From Dyadobacter sp. CY323 (lineage in GTDB: Bacteria > Bacteroidota > Bacteroidia > Cytophagales > Spirosomataceae), in contig NZ_JAJUXH010000005.1 of NCBI RefSeq assembly GCF_021390245.1, forward strand, positions 310,001 through 374,000: a stretch of 64,000 nucleotides of DNA, written 5' to 3'. Below are positions 1-7,533 of this stretch, one piece after another (position 1 is the stretch's first letter; the number at the start of each line of letters is the position of its first letter). Both the position numbers and the translations under genes were made by a program. The notes beneath the pieces were generated by a model. The model saw only the letters and a program-made list of their open reading frames with translations, was not told the DNA's origin and searched no databases.

Positions 1-313
1 CTTTCTTATCGTCCTGATAAATGATGACATATTTCGAATCTAGGATCTTATACTTTAACCGCGTGTGTTCAAGTGCGCTGCTTAAAGCTTCGTTCGCACT
101 GGTATAATCGTCAGGATTATAATCTTTCCGGATACTAATATTTTCCACGATCTCGCGGTCGTAGGTGAAATGGACATGGTAACGTTTGTTGATATCCTGA
201 ATTACCGTGAGTAATTTCTCTCCGTTGACGTACCTCTCCGACCCACTGGAGTCGCATATGGTTAGACTGAGAAACAGGACTCCTGACAAGAGAACTTGCA
301 AGTAGTTTTTCAT
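1..313 (-). CDS. SusC-like TonB-dependent receptor, N-terminal fragment (runs off window)
   Basis: Only the first ~104 codons are present; the gene continues beyond position 1. The translation begins MKNYLQVLLSGVLF, a hydrophobic signal-peptide core. A segment of about 70 residues follows that fits the STN (secretin/TonB short N-terminal) domain, with KLLTVIQDINKRYHVHFTYD and later YKILDSKYVIIY. STN domains sit at the front of TonB-dependent receptors that signal to a FecR anti-sigma factor. The FecR gene lies directly upstream (404-1348) on the same strand, which fits the usual FecR-SusC order. The plug and barrel cannot be seen, so the substrate is unknown. A stand-alone STN protein is possible but less likely. 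Confidence 0.75.
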   Translation of the reverse strand, partial: MKNYLQVLLSGVLFLSLTICDSSGSERYVNGEKLLTVIQDINKRYHVHFTYDREIVENISIRKDYNPDDYTSANEALSSALEHTRLKYKILDSKYVIIYQDDKK

Positions 314-403
314 ACCAGATTAAATTTTGAAGTAAGGGTTTAGGGTTTAAGGGCATTAAAGAACACTAATTGAAAGGGCGAAGTATTGCATGGGAAATTG
401 CGT

Positions 404-1348
404 TTAGTTGACAATGATGGTGTTTTCATGCTCTTCGAATTCAATATCAAGGGAAATTTCGAGCGCATTCCGGATGAGTTCCCAGTTCGCATACGGTAAA
501 GACAAATCCATCCGCTTGCTCAGCAGAGCCTTGTTCTCAATTTGAAATTTCTTCCCATAGAGCTCCTCAAAGCGATTTAAAATATCGGCAAGGGACTCGT
601 TCTGAAAGTCCAGCATGCCGTCTACCCATGATGCGTTACGGATCAGGGTCGTGGATTCTTTTACAACCAGTTCCGTCCGCTTGTCGTCATAGTGCACAGA
701 ATTGCCTGGTTCCATGGTTATCGTTTTTCCATCGATGTTATCCAGTTCCAGTTTAACTTTTCCCGATTCTAAGAAAACATCTGTTAAACCCCGGCGGTTG
801 CGGACATTGAATACTGTCCCCAGTACCTTCACCTTCACATCGCCCGACTGCACCACAAACTCGGTCCCATTCAACTTTTTTACTTCGAAGAAAGCTTCCC
901 CTTCCAGTTTCACTTTCCTGATACCCTTCCGTTTCCAGTTGTTATCCCACGACAGCTGTGTGTTTGCATTTAGCAAAACCTTGCTGCTATCAGGTAATAT
1001 GATACTTTTCGTCTCGCCATAAGACGTTCGATGCGTAATGGACTCAATTTTTTGAAGATGAAACGGCCAGTAATTAAACAATGAAATAATCAGCGTTACA
1101 GATGCTGCTATCATCAGGCCCCAGCGAACGATTTTGTATGATTTACGACTGCCTCTCTCCTCGTCGAATTCCATCCCCAAGAGGATTTCGGCCGATCCCT
1201 GCCAGTCTCGTTCTGCCATCGTGTCAATAATTTTTTCAGATTCCGGCCCACCGATCAACAGCAGGAACTCTTCGTATTCCGATGGTGACAGATCGTTATT
1301 CCGGTATTTTATCAGCAACTGAGTTAACCTCTGATCTCTATTACTCAC
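404..1348 (-). CDS. FecR-family anti-sigma factor
   Basis: 314 residues with the usual FecR layout of Bacteroidota. An N-terminal cytoplasmic part of about 70 residues (YRNNDLSPSEYEEFLLLI) would bind the ECF sigma factor. One membrane segment lies near residues 76-95 (GLMIAASVTLIISLF). The periplasmic FecR domain follows (about 105-210, with ILPDSSKVLLNANTQLSW), and the end is a DUF4974-type domain (LADILNRFEELYGKKF). The start codon read here is GTG; no in-frame ATG precedes it. It lies between the SusC start (313) and the divergent sigma gene (1579). By family knowledge it passes a signal from the outer-membrane receptor to that sigma factor. Confidence 0.88.
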   Translation of the reverse strand: MSNRDQRLTQLLIKYRNNDLSPSEYEEFLLLIGGPESEKIIDTMAERDWQGSAEILLGMEFDEERGSRKSYKIVRWGLMIAASVTLIISLFNYWPFHLQKIESITHRTSYGETKSIILPDSSKVLLNANTQLSWDNNWKRKGIRKVKLEGEAFFEVKKLNGTEFVVQSGDVKVKVLGTVFNVRNRRGLTDVFLESGKVKLELDNIDGKTITMEPGNSVHYDDKRTELVVKESTTLIRNASWVDGMLDFQNESLADILNRFEELYGKKFQIENKALLSKRMDLSLPYANWELIRNALEISLDIEFEEHENTIIVN

Positions 1349-1578
1349 TATGTAGTTCTTTTAAGGTGTCTGACTTTGGTTTTTGCACTTCACACATGAG
1401 TCATCGAACTTTCCTTTCTTTTTATACTGCATTGACGGATTGCTCCCTTTTTAGGACTAGTGAAACTTATAATTTTTTCACAATTGTAATAATTCGTGAT
1501 TTTTCATACCTTTATTGAGCACTTTACTATGGGTTACAACTTCACCTTTCACAGGGAATTGGCTTAAAATCTGTGAAA
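1349..1578. promoter_or_regulatory. Divergent intergenic region between FecR and ECF sigma genes
   Basis: About 230 bases of AT-rich sequence separate the start codons of two divergent genes, so both promoters should lie here. A match to the Bacteroidota -7 box (TACCTTTA against TAnnTTTG) sits near 1507-1514, in the sigma-gene direction. No convincing -33 partner was found. Confidence 0.4.
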
Positions 1579-2088
1579 ATGGAAGATATTAATAAGCAGT
1601 ACAGGGAATTTCTCTATCGTTTTTTTCTTAAGCATGTAAAGGTCCATGCACTTGCGGAAGATCTCGCGCAGGATGTGTTCATCAAGTTCTGGCAGCGCAA
1701 AGATCATGCTGACTCCATTGAAAATATCAATGCCTGGCTCTACACACTGGCCCGTAACCGACTGATGGACCACTACAGGAAACTTGCATCTGAAAAAAAG
1801 TACCAGGACTTGATTTGGTATGAAATGGAACAGCATTCCAATGATGTCATTCAGGAGATATATAAAAACGAACTGGATGAGAAAATAGGGGCCCTTCTGA
1901 AATCTCTTCCCCCGCGCCAGATTGAAGTGTACCGGCTAAGCCGCGAAAATGGTCTGTCATTGGATGAAGTTGCAAAGACCCTAGACATCTCCCCCAATAC
2001 CGCGAAAAACCATCTGGTTCAGGCCCTGAAGGTGCTCAGGATTGCATTAAAAAGCAGTTATGTCCTCTTCCTGTTTAGCATTAATTAA
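1579..2088 (+). CDS. ECF-type RNA polymerase sigma-70 factor
   Basis: About 169 residues. Sigma region 2 is visible at the front (YREFLYRFFLKH, then LAEDLAQDVFIKFWQRK and NAWLYTLARNRLMDHYRK). Region 4 is at the back, with a helix-turn-helix (LPPRQIEVYRLSRENG, LSLDEVAKTLDISPNTAKNH). This is the short ECF class that pairs with FecR and SusC in Bacteroidota. I prefer the ATG at 1579 over the GTG at 1573. It is divergent from its probable anti-sigma partner at 404-1348. What originally lay downstream is lost: only 14 bases after the stop, an unrelated coding remnant begins and runs into an IS element. Confidence 0.88.
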   Translation: MEDINKQYREFLYRFFLKHVKVHALAEDLAQDVFIKFWQRKDHADSIENINAWLYTLARNRLMDHYRKLASEKKYQDLIWYEMEQHSNDVIQEIYKNELDEKIGALLKSLPPRQIEVYRLSRENGLSLDEVAKTLDISPNTAKNHLVQALKVLRIALKSSYVLFLFSIN

Positions 2089-2102
2089 ACGTTTCCTATT
2101 AA

Positions 2103-2220
2103 GGGAGATACTTCGAGTACCGCGTCACCCTTTGGCCGAACTGGAATCACGGCCAGTCCCTACATGAAATTGTCTTTGTAAATAAAGGCAGCTCCTCAGT
2201 CACTGATACGCGATTTGACC
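2103..2220 (+). pseudogene. Orphan coding remnant cut by the IS left end
   Basis: A stop codon (2100-2102) is followed by an open stretch of 39 codons with protein-like composition (RYFEYRVTLWPNW, SLHEIVFVNKGSSSVTDTRF) and no start codon. The same frame runs on into the IS terminus at 2221 and stops near 2291. It looks like an inner piece of an extracellular beta-rich protein. I do not recognise the family. It is an orphan fragment between the sigma gene and the IS element. Confidence 0.35.
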
Positions 2221-2300
2221 TGACCTCCCCCCGGCAAACGAGACAGCTGAAAACTAGAGATTTCGGTGGCAAAAACGGATCAAAAACGTAATTTGTCACT

Positions 2301-2594
2301 ATGAAAAAGTCAAAATTCACTGAAGCGCAGATCGCTTTTGCACTTAGACAATCGGAGACCGGCACACGGGTCGAGGAGATCTGCCGCCAATTGGGAGTTT
2401 CCCAGGCCACTTTTTTCAATTGGAAGAAAAAGTACGGCGGGATGGGTGTTGCTGAGCTGCGCAAGTTACGGCAACTTGAAGAGGAGAACGCGCAGCTAAA
2501 AAAGCTTGTGGCGGACCTGAGCCTGGACAAGCAAATGCTTCAGGATGTGATTAAAAAAAAGCGGCCGCCGCGCGGTTGTGAAGCCACCCTATAA
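2301..2594 (+). CDS. IS3-family transposase OrfA, C-terminus altered by insert
   Basis: 97 residues as read. The N-terminal helix-turn-helix of the transposase_8 type is clear (FTEAQIAFALRQSETG, VEEICRQLGVSQATFFNW). A leucine-zipper-like stretch follows (LRKLRQLEEENAQLKKLV). The family normally ends DVIKKKL at 88 residues. Here the codons AAA AAA AAG are followed by a 14-base GC-rich block (2562-2575), and the next bases are TTGTGA. Deleting the block gives K-K-K-L-stop exactly. The extra residues RPPRGCEATL therefore come from the insertion. The protein may still fold, because the change is at the extreme C-terminus. Confidence 0.85.
   Translation: MKKSKFTEAQIAFALRQSETGTRVEEICRQLGVSQATFFNWKKKYGGMGVAELRKLRQLEEENAQLKKLVADLSLDKQMLQDVIKKKRPPRGCEATL
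2562..2575. repeat. GC-rich mini-insert a (14 nt)
   Basis: CGGCCGCCGCGCGG lies between AAAAAAAAG and TTGTGAAGCC in orfA. Removal restores the normal OrfA end and the usual OrfA stop / OrfB GTG overlap. It differs at one base from the insert at 2940-2953. Confidence 0.75.
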
Positions 2595-2939
2595 GAAGGA
2601 AATGGCAAATTGGTTGGTGTTTAATTACCGGGTTTCAATCCAGAGAGCCTATCGCTGCGTGAAGTTAGTCAGGGCAATGTATTATTATAAGCGCCACCGC
2701 CGCGATGATACGCTGTTGGCAATGCGCATGAAAGAAATTGCAAATACTCGGATTAGGTATGGGTTCCGGCGGATTTTTGTGCTGTTGAAAAGAGAAGGAT
2801 TTGGCGATAATCACAAACGTGTTTATCGTGTTTATAAGGCCTGTGGGCTGAATTTACGAACAAAGAGGCCTCGACGAAGCCGTAGTGCAGAACACCGATT
2901 GGAACGTTTGGACACTCAAGGAATCAACAAAGTTTGGAG

Positions 2940-2953
2940 CGGACGCCGCGCGG
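2940..2953. repeat. GC-rich mini-insert b (14 nt)
   Basis: CGGACGCCGCGCGG sits between GTTTGGAG and CATGGATTTT. Removing it joins V-W-S to M-D-F-V-Q-D, the usual start of the IS3 integrase core. It is identical to insert a except at position 4. Boundaries could shift by one base because flanking bases match. Confidence 0.78.
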
Positions 2954-3026
2954 CATGGATTTTGTCCAGGATGCGCTCTTCAACGGCGAGCGGTTTCGGG
3001 TATTAACTGTAGTCGATAATTGTACA

Positions 3027-3041
3027 GGGCCGCCTGGCGGT
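3027..3041. repeat. GC-rich mini-insert c (15 nt, in frame, encodes GPPGG)
   Basis: GGGCCGCCTGGCGGT lies between TGTACA and AAAATTTGCC. It keeps the frame and adds five residues within a conserved core strand (VVDNCT / KICHGL). The core GCCGCC-T-GGCGG is nearly a perfect inverted repeat. An equivalent insert at 29876-29890 encodes the same five residues. Confidence 0.7.
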
Positions 3042-3479
3042 AAAATTTGCCACGGGTTAATGGCCGGAAAATCGCTAAAAGGCATTGACGTTGTTGCTGA
3101 ACTAAGCCGGATTTGTTTGGTCGAAGGTCGTTTTCCGGAACGCATTCAATGTGATAATGGCAGTGAATTTACATCAAAAGAAATGGACTTATGGGCATAC
3201 TCCAATGGTGTTACGCTTGACTTTTCAGGACCTGGAAAACCAACCGATAATCCATATGTTGAATCATTTAATGGTAAATTCCGAGATGAGTGCCTTTCCG
3301 TTAACTGGTTCTTGTCATTGGATGACGCACGAGAAAAAATTGAAGATTTTCGGTGGGAATACAACCACTTCAGGCCTCACAGCGCACTGAATGATTTAAC
3401 ACCGAAGGAATTTGTTAATTTACATCAAGAAACACCGGAAACTCTACTTTCAACCGTCTGAAAACCAGGGAGGGCCTCA

Positions 3480-3920
3480 GGAGTATTCGTACGAGACGTG
3501 CAAACTATTCGGGAAGGTTTATTTATCCGATGACAAGAGAGGGTGCGCCTTAGCTTCCTTTCCTGAGCGTAAGAAAACCACTCTAAAGTCACTGTGGCTA
3601 GAAGCAAAACTCATTTTCACAGGTATAGGAATTAGTAATATTTCAAAGGCCATCAACCGTGAAAAGGAAATTTCTCGACACTATCCCGCCAGTCCAATTT
3701 TTACCAATGGTTCATAGGCGTACGCCCAGAAAGTCATAACAACGGCGTCGGCAGACAGCTGATGAACGAGCTTGTAGCTGAGTCCGAACGTATGAAGAGA
3801 CCGATATATTTGAGACCTCCACTATCAAAAACCTTCCCTGGTATAAGAAGTTTGGGCTTGACGTTTATAATCAGCTAGATTTTGGATACAATCTTTTTCT
3901 CATCCCAAATGGTCAATAGC
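3480..3920 (+). pseudogene. GNAT-family acetyltransferase, 5' end removed by IS, frameshifted
   Basis: Directly after the IS end the frame reads EYSYETCKLFGKVYLSDDKRGCAL, which fits roughly residue 30 of a Bacteroidota GNAT protein. It goes on with FPERKKTTLKSLWLEAKLIF. The coding then moves frame to FYQWFIGVRPESHNNGVGRQ, containing the acetyl-CoA binding loop (NNGVGRQLMNEL). After IYL, near 3811, it moves frame again to ETSTIKNLPWYKKFGLDVY and ends FLIPNGQ-stop at 3920. The start codon and first ~30 codons are missing and at least two indels are present, so this is a dead gene. The family call rests on these motifs and their order. Confidence 0.75.
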
Positions 3921-4061
3921 AATGCGCATTGGAGGCACAGATATGCACGTGGTAACACTCGTGTTCATTACCGAATGCGATAACTAAATACCGCAATTCG
4001 TACTAATAATCCAGAGGCTAGAAGTCTGTAGCCGCAGAGCATTATATATCAATGAAAGTTT

Positions 4062-5321
4062 CTAGTCACCTCCTGATATCAAAACATCATTAGTTTTTAG
4101 GCAATCCTTTCTGTAGAAGAATAATAACGCCACTATAATACATAAGGCTGCAAAGAAATAGCCAAGTGACAAGAAAGCGATCCCATTAGACAAGCCAAAA
4201 ACAGGTTTTAACAGCCCCAACACATATGGAGATATGGCTCCAACGATAAAGGCGAAAGATAACATGATACCCGTAGCTGTGGACCGATATGGAGGCTCGA
4301 CAACATCAAATAATGACGCGAAAATGTTGGAGTCATAAAGTCCCTGACAAAGGCCAAAAACAACCAGTGTTATATAAACTGTCGAGAGAGAATCCGTAGT
4401 CCCCATGAAGTATAATGCGGGAACTCCCATCATCAAGCCACATAACTGAACCATTCCACGCATTCCGGTCATTTTCCGTGTGAACCGGTCTGCAATGCGA
4501 GCTCCTAAAAGGATCCCTAACAATGCCGTCACCTTATAGTAAAAAGTAGAATCAAATCCAGCTTGTGCGAAAGATAGATTATATTTTTCATGCAGAAAAG
4601 TCGGCATCCAGGTCATAAACCCAACCCCCGCGAATTGCATTCCTGCAAAAGCGCATGCAAGCAGGATCGCTGTCGGTTTCTTGAAAAATATGGAAATTAC
4701 TTCTTTGATGCTCTTCTGCGAAGGGATCACACCTACGATGCTTTGTCCTGAAACAATATTTCTTACCCTCCAGTAAATAAGCGCGGCAAGAAATATACCC
4801 GCTCCTCCGAAAACGTAAAACGCCATGCGCCATCCGTACAAATCTGCAATGTAGCCAGTTACAAAACTACTAGCAATTACACCGACATATAGGGCTGTCT
4901 GATGGATGGACAGTGCCGTCGCCAGCGTCTTTTTGTGAGATTCGCCTATCAGAGAATTAGCGGAAGGTGAATAAAAAGCCTCGCCGCCGCCCGTAGCAAC
5001 GCTTCTCAGCAAAATCAATTGAAGCAGCGTCTGGCTCAGTCCCGTAGAAAGGGTTGCACAAGTCCAAACAAGCAGACTGATAATAATTACCCTCTTCTTG
5101 GGATATCGATCTCCGATGACACCCGCTACCGGAACCAATAATCCGTAAATTAATATGAGCGAAGAAGATACAAGTCCCATATCGGCATCCGACAACGCTA
5201 AATCATCACGGATGGCAGATAACACCACGTTGTAAATCTGCCGATCCGCCTGATTAAAGAAAAAGGCCAGCCAAAGCAATCCTACAAGCTCCCATTTATA
5301 GGGAACGCTTTTTTTTAACAT
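4062..5321 (-). CDS. MFS transporter (ACS/hexuronate-type)
   Basis: 419 residues with about 12 hydrophobic segments and the MFS signature loop between helices 2 and 3 (GVIGDRYPKKRV). A repeat-type loop lies in the second half (GARIADRFTRKMTG). The start (KWELVGLLWLAFFFNQADRQIYN) resembles the ACS subgroup that carries sugar acids and similar anions. It would act in the inner membrane by proton symport (family knowledge). It is the last gene of a one-strand run with an oxidoreductase, a SIS-domain isomerase and secreted TIM-barrel proteins, so it probably imports the product released by those enzymes. The substrate cannot be told from sequence. Confidence 0.85.
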   Translation of the reverse strand: MLKKSVPYKWELVGLLWLAFFFNQADRQIYNVVLSAIRDDLALSDADMGLVSSSLILIYGLLVPVAGVIGDRYPKKRVIIISLLVWTCATLSTGLSQTLLQLILLRSVATGGGEAFYSPSANSLIGESHKKTLATALSIHQTALYVGVIASSFVTGYIADLYGWRMAFYVFGGAGIFLAALIYWRVRNIVSGQSIVGVIPSQKSIKEVISIFFKKPTAILLACAFAGMQFAGVGFMTWMPTFLHEKYNLSFAQAGFDSTFYYKVTALLGILLGARIADRFTRKMTGMRGMVQLCGLMMGVPALYFMGTTDSLSTVYITLVVFGLCQGLYDSNIFASLFDVVEPPYRSTATGIMLSFAFIVGAISPYVLGLLKPVFGLSNGIAFLSLGYFFAALCIIVALLFFYRKDCLKTNDVLISGGD

Positions 5322-5350
5322 AATATGGAATATTTATTACCCTGATCTAT

Positions 5351-6430
5351 TTATTTTCGGTTTTTGTCAAACCATTTTTTCGAATCTGCGGTGAGGTCGA
5401 TGCCGGTCAGGATTAGGTTTCGGTATTCTTCAATTGTGGGCTTCCAAAAGGTCTGAAGAAATCCTAGTAAACGGGTGTCTGCGACCTGCTCCGTACAAAA
5501 TTTAACCGTATTGCCTATGCTGTGGGTATTGTTATCATGAAAGCTTCCTGTAGGAATCTGATCATACCCATTTTTTTCAAGATCTATGTAGGAGGCGGCC
5601 CTATTGGAATCGCGCTTGATCGCTGCTGTCTGCGGGTTCTCTTTGAGGTTTTTCGCATTTTTAGCAGATTTCAGAGCGAAACTTTCTCCGTAGTACCAAT
5701 TGCTTTGGACAACTGATTTAGGCATTTTCTTTAAGAACAAATCCAGGTTATCCCACATATAATCCGACCAGATCCAGGGGCGGGCCCCTCCTTTTTGTAC
5801 TTCGCCGATCAGGTAGTAAAAATCACCCCACCATACATCATTTTTTCGGACAACTGTATGTAAATAGTAATGTTGGTGAGAGGCCGTTTCTTCATCCATT
5901 CCCAAGTGAAAAAAGCGTGGTTTGTCGAAGATGTCGATTACTTCTGCAATAATATTCCTGCAAAAGGTATAGTAGGGTTGCGTAGACACCATGCGTGCGT
6001 ACGGCCCCATCCATGTATCATGGCCAGCCGAGAAATTTAGTTTCGGGATCGGCTCCAGACCTAAAGCACGCATTTTTGTCAACTCCTGACGTAAACGGTC
6101 GGGCGACCATGCATTGTGAACAGAGATTTCAGGATGGCTTTCGTATTTCACCGCATCGCCCAAGTCGATCACTACCATATTCATACCCGACTTGGCCATA
6201 CGCTCCAGCGCTTCATTCCACAGCGGCTCGCTCAATCGTAAGTCGGGCCTGTAACCTCTGAAGGGCCTGTGAGGAGATATGTATTCTTCCCACATATTAA
6301 AACTCAAATGCAGAAGCCCTGCCCATATTTTTTTATCCTCAGGTTTGGGCTGGGCGTGTAAAAAGCCCGGAATCGTACTGAGTGCCCCCGCAGCACATAT
6401 TTGTTTCACGAAAGTTCGTCGAGCAGTCAT
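5351..6430 (-). CDS. Secreted TIM-barrel protein, GH20-like motif (paralogue of 10336-11367)
   Basis: About 359 residues from the ATG at 6430; a longer start at 6472 would overlap the upstream gene and disturb the signal. It starts MTARRTFVKQICAAGALSTI, a twin-arginine-like export signal. The mature part has TIM-barrel-like strand patterns (MNMVVIDLGD, LGLEPIPKLNF) and FFHLGMDEETASHQHY, which recalls the acidic pair of GH20-type enzymes (HxGxDE). KGGARPWIWSDYMWDN and QSNWYY are shared with a paralogue at 10336-11367. I do not know a named family, so glycoside hydrolase activity is an inference from the fold-like pattern and the SusCD locus. It overlaps no neighbour with this start. Confidence 0.8.
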   Translation of the reverse strand: MTARRTFVKQICAAGALSTIPGFLHAQPKPEDKKIWAGLLHLSFNMWEEYISPHRPFRGYRPDLRLSEPLWNEALERMAKSGMNMVVIDLGDAVKYESHPEISVHNAWSPDRLRQELTKMRALGLEPIPKLNFSAGHDTWMGPYARMVSTQPYYTFCRNIIAEVIDIFDKPRFFHLGMDEETASHQHYYLHTVVRKNDVWWGDFYYLIGEVQKGGARPWIWSDYMWDNLDLFLKKMPKSVVQSNWYYGESFALKSAKNAKNLKENPQTAAIKRDSNRAASYIDLEKNGYDQIPTGSFHDNNTHSIGNTVKFCTEQVADTRLLGFLQTFWKPTIEEYRNLILTGIDLTADSKKWFDKNRK

Positions 6431-6440
6431 TTGTTGTAGT

Positions 6441-7520
6441 TTAGGGTAAATAGACGGGACTTTGGGTGGCAATGCTTTCGTAGCAGGCGTTCATCACTTC
6501 AATTGTTTTCTGATGCCATTTCAAATTAATGGCTGGCTGCCTGCCCGTACGGACACAATCGGCAAACTCTTCCATCAGGCCGATCCACTCATCGAAATAG
6601 GTATACTGCACCGTGTAGCGGTCGTTGGGCGCACCGTTATGGTAAACATTGGGTCCAAAGCAATCCGCCAGCACAACACCATTGTCCCCGCAAATTGAGA
6701 CGTTCACTTCCATGCGTTTAGGATGGACTTCCCAACCCGGTCCAGGTACCTCAAGCCGTTCTTCCAGTCGCGACCAGGAAGGGTCGAAAAGGAAGCTCGT
6801 GCCATTCTTCATTTTTCCGGTAACTAGCATGGTGTCCTCTACTTGTAATTCCGGACGAATGTTAGGGCCGGCTTCGGCATACACATAGTCAAAATCACTC
6901 TTAGTGAACCAACGTATCATGTCAAATACGTGGGGGTGGTCGCACAGGCACCCGCCCCTATACCGGGTGGCGTCAGAACTCAATGAAACACGTTCCCCAA
7001 AACTCTTTTCAGGGACGCCCTGCCAGGGAAAAGCCCAAACCGGCGTCAGGGTAATATTGGTCGCATTGAAAGTGCTGATGTCTCCAACTGCACCTTCCGA
7101 AATGAGTTTCTTCAACCTGGCCACCACGGGATTATAATGCAGCTCCAGCTCGATCTGACAAACAATGTTGTTTTCCGCTGCAAGGCGCATCATTTCTTCA
7201 TATTCCACCATGTTGAAAGTCGGGACTTTCATGCTTAAAATATGGATACCCCGGCCGGCGCAAAGCCTGAACTGACTTATATGCTCCGAATTAGCTGATG
7301 CCATTACGACAGCTTCGATATCGGGGTGATTATCAAGCATTTCCTTTTCGTCGAGATAGCAAGGGATGTCATAACCCCGACTTAAAAAGTCCTGCTTGAT
7401 TTTATCGCTTTCGGCGCTTACAGCCACCCATTCAAAATGACGGTTATCATTCAAAGTCTGGAAATATTTCCTGGAATGACCATGCGTCAGCGATAGCATG
7501 GCTATTTTTATAGGTTTCAT
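6441..7520 (-). CDS. Gfo/Idh/MocA-family oxidoreductase
   Basis: About 359 residues from the ATG at 7520 (MKPIKIAMLSLTHGHSR). The N-terminal half is a Rossmann-type NAD(P) domain (KIAMLSLTHGHS, then DIEAVVMASANSEH, where the second strand precedes the cofactor loop). The expected EKP-like motif is replaced by SMKVPTFN. The C-terminal half has the alpha/beta substrate domain (GGCLCDHPHVFDMIRWFT holds the conserved D/H positions). Such enzymes oxidise or epimerise sugars and inositols in the cytoplasm. It lies 13 bases after a gene that resembles only the back half of this family and 10 bases before the secreted TIM-barrel gene, so co-transcription is likely. Confidence 0.85.
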   Translation of the reverse strand: MKPIKIAMLSLTHGHSRKYFQTLNDNRHFEWVAVSAESDKIKQDFLSRGYDIPCYLDEKEMLDNHPDIEAVVMASANSEHISQFRLCAGRGIHILSMKVPTFNMVEYEEMMRLAAENNIVCQIELELHYNPVVARLKKLISEGAVGDISTFNATNITLTPVWAFPWQGVPEKSFGERVSLSSDATRYRGGCLCDHPHVFDMIRWFTKSDFDYVYAEAGPNIRPELQVEDTMLVTGKMKNGTSFLFDPSWSRLEERLEVPGPGWEVHPKRMEVNVSICGDNGVVLADCFGPNVYHNGAPNDRYTVQYTYFDEWIGLMEEFADCVRTGRQPAINLKWHQKTIEVMNACYESIATQSPVYLP

Positions 7521-7533
7521 GAGATGGATGGAG

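Larger units (their letters stand above)
2578..3461 (+). pseudogene. IS3-family transposase OrfB, frameshifted by a 14-nt insert
   Basis: OrfB starts at GTG 2578, overlapping the ancestral orfA stop. The first frame runs to 3006 and the second takes over at about 2954. The N-terminal part is an HTH_21-type region (YRVSIQRAYRCVKLVRAMYY, TRIRYGFRRIFVLLKREGFG). The integrase core has all three DDE residues: D in SMDFVQD, D in QCDNGSEF and E in VESFNGKF. After VWS the frame is broken by 14 inserted bases (2940-2953); without them VWS-MDFVQD reads straight through. A second, in-frame 15-base insert adds GPPGG after VVDNCT (3027-3041). As it stands no full transposase can be made without recoding. 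Confidence 0.85.
2221..3479 (+). mobile_element. IS3-family insertion sequence (IS407-like) with GC-rich mini-inserts
   Basis: The element carries overlapping orfA and orfB of the IS3 type. The proposed ends are imperfect inverted repeats. The left end starts TGACCTCCCC at 2221 and runs into GAGACAGCTGAAA; the right end, read inwards from 3479, starts TGAGGCCCTC and runs into CAGACGGTTGAAA. No target duplication is visible (left flank GACC, right flank GGAG), which suggests rearrangement after insertion. The right end lies directly against a GNAT gene that lacks its start. Three short GC-rich insertions interrupt the transposase genes at 2562-2575, 2940-2953 and 3027-3041. Confidence 0.85.

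Noticed and set aside
702..1022. Open frame on the plus strand inside the FecR gene
   Set aside because: It is a shadow of the FecR coding sequence; the product is low-complexity and lacks any domain. The same holds for the many other frames antiparallel to the susC, susD and ligD genes.
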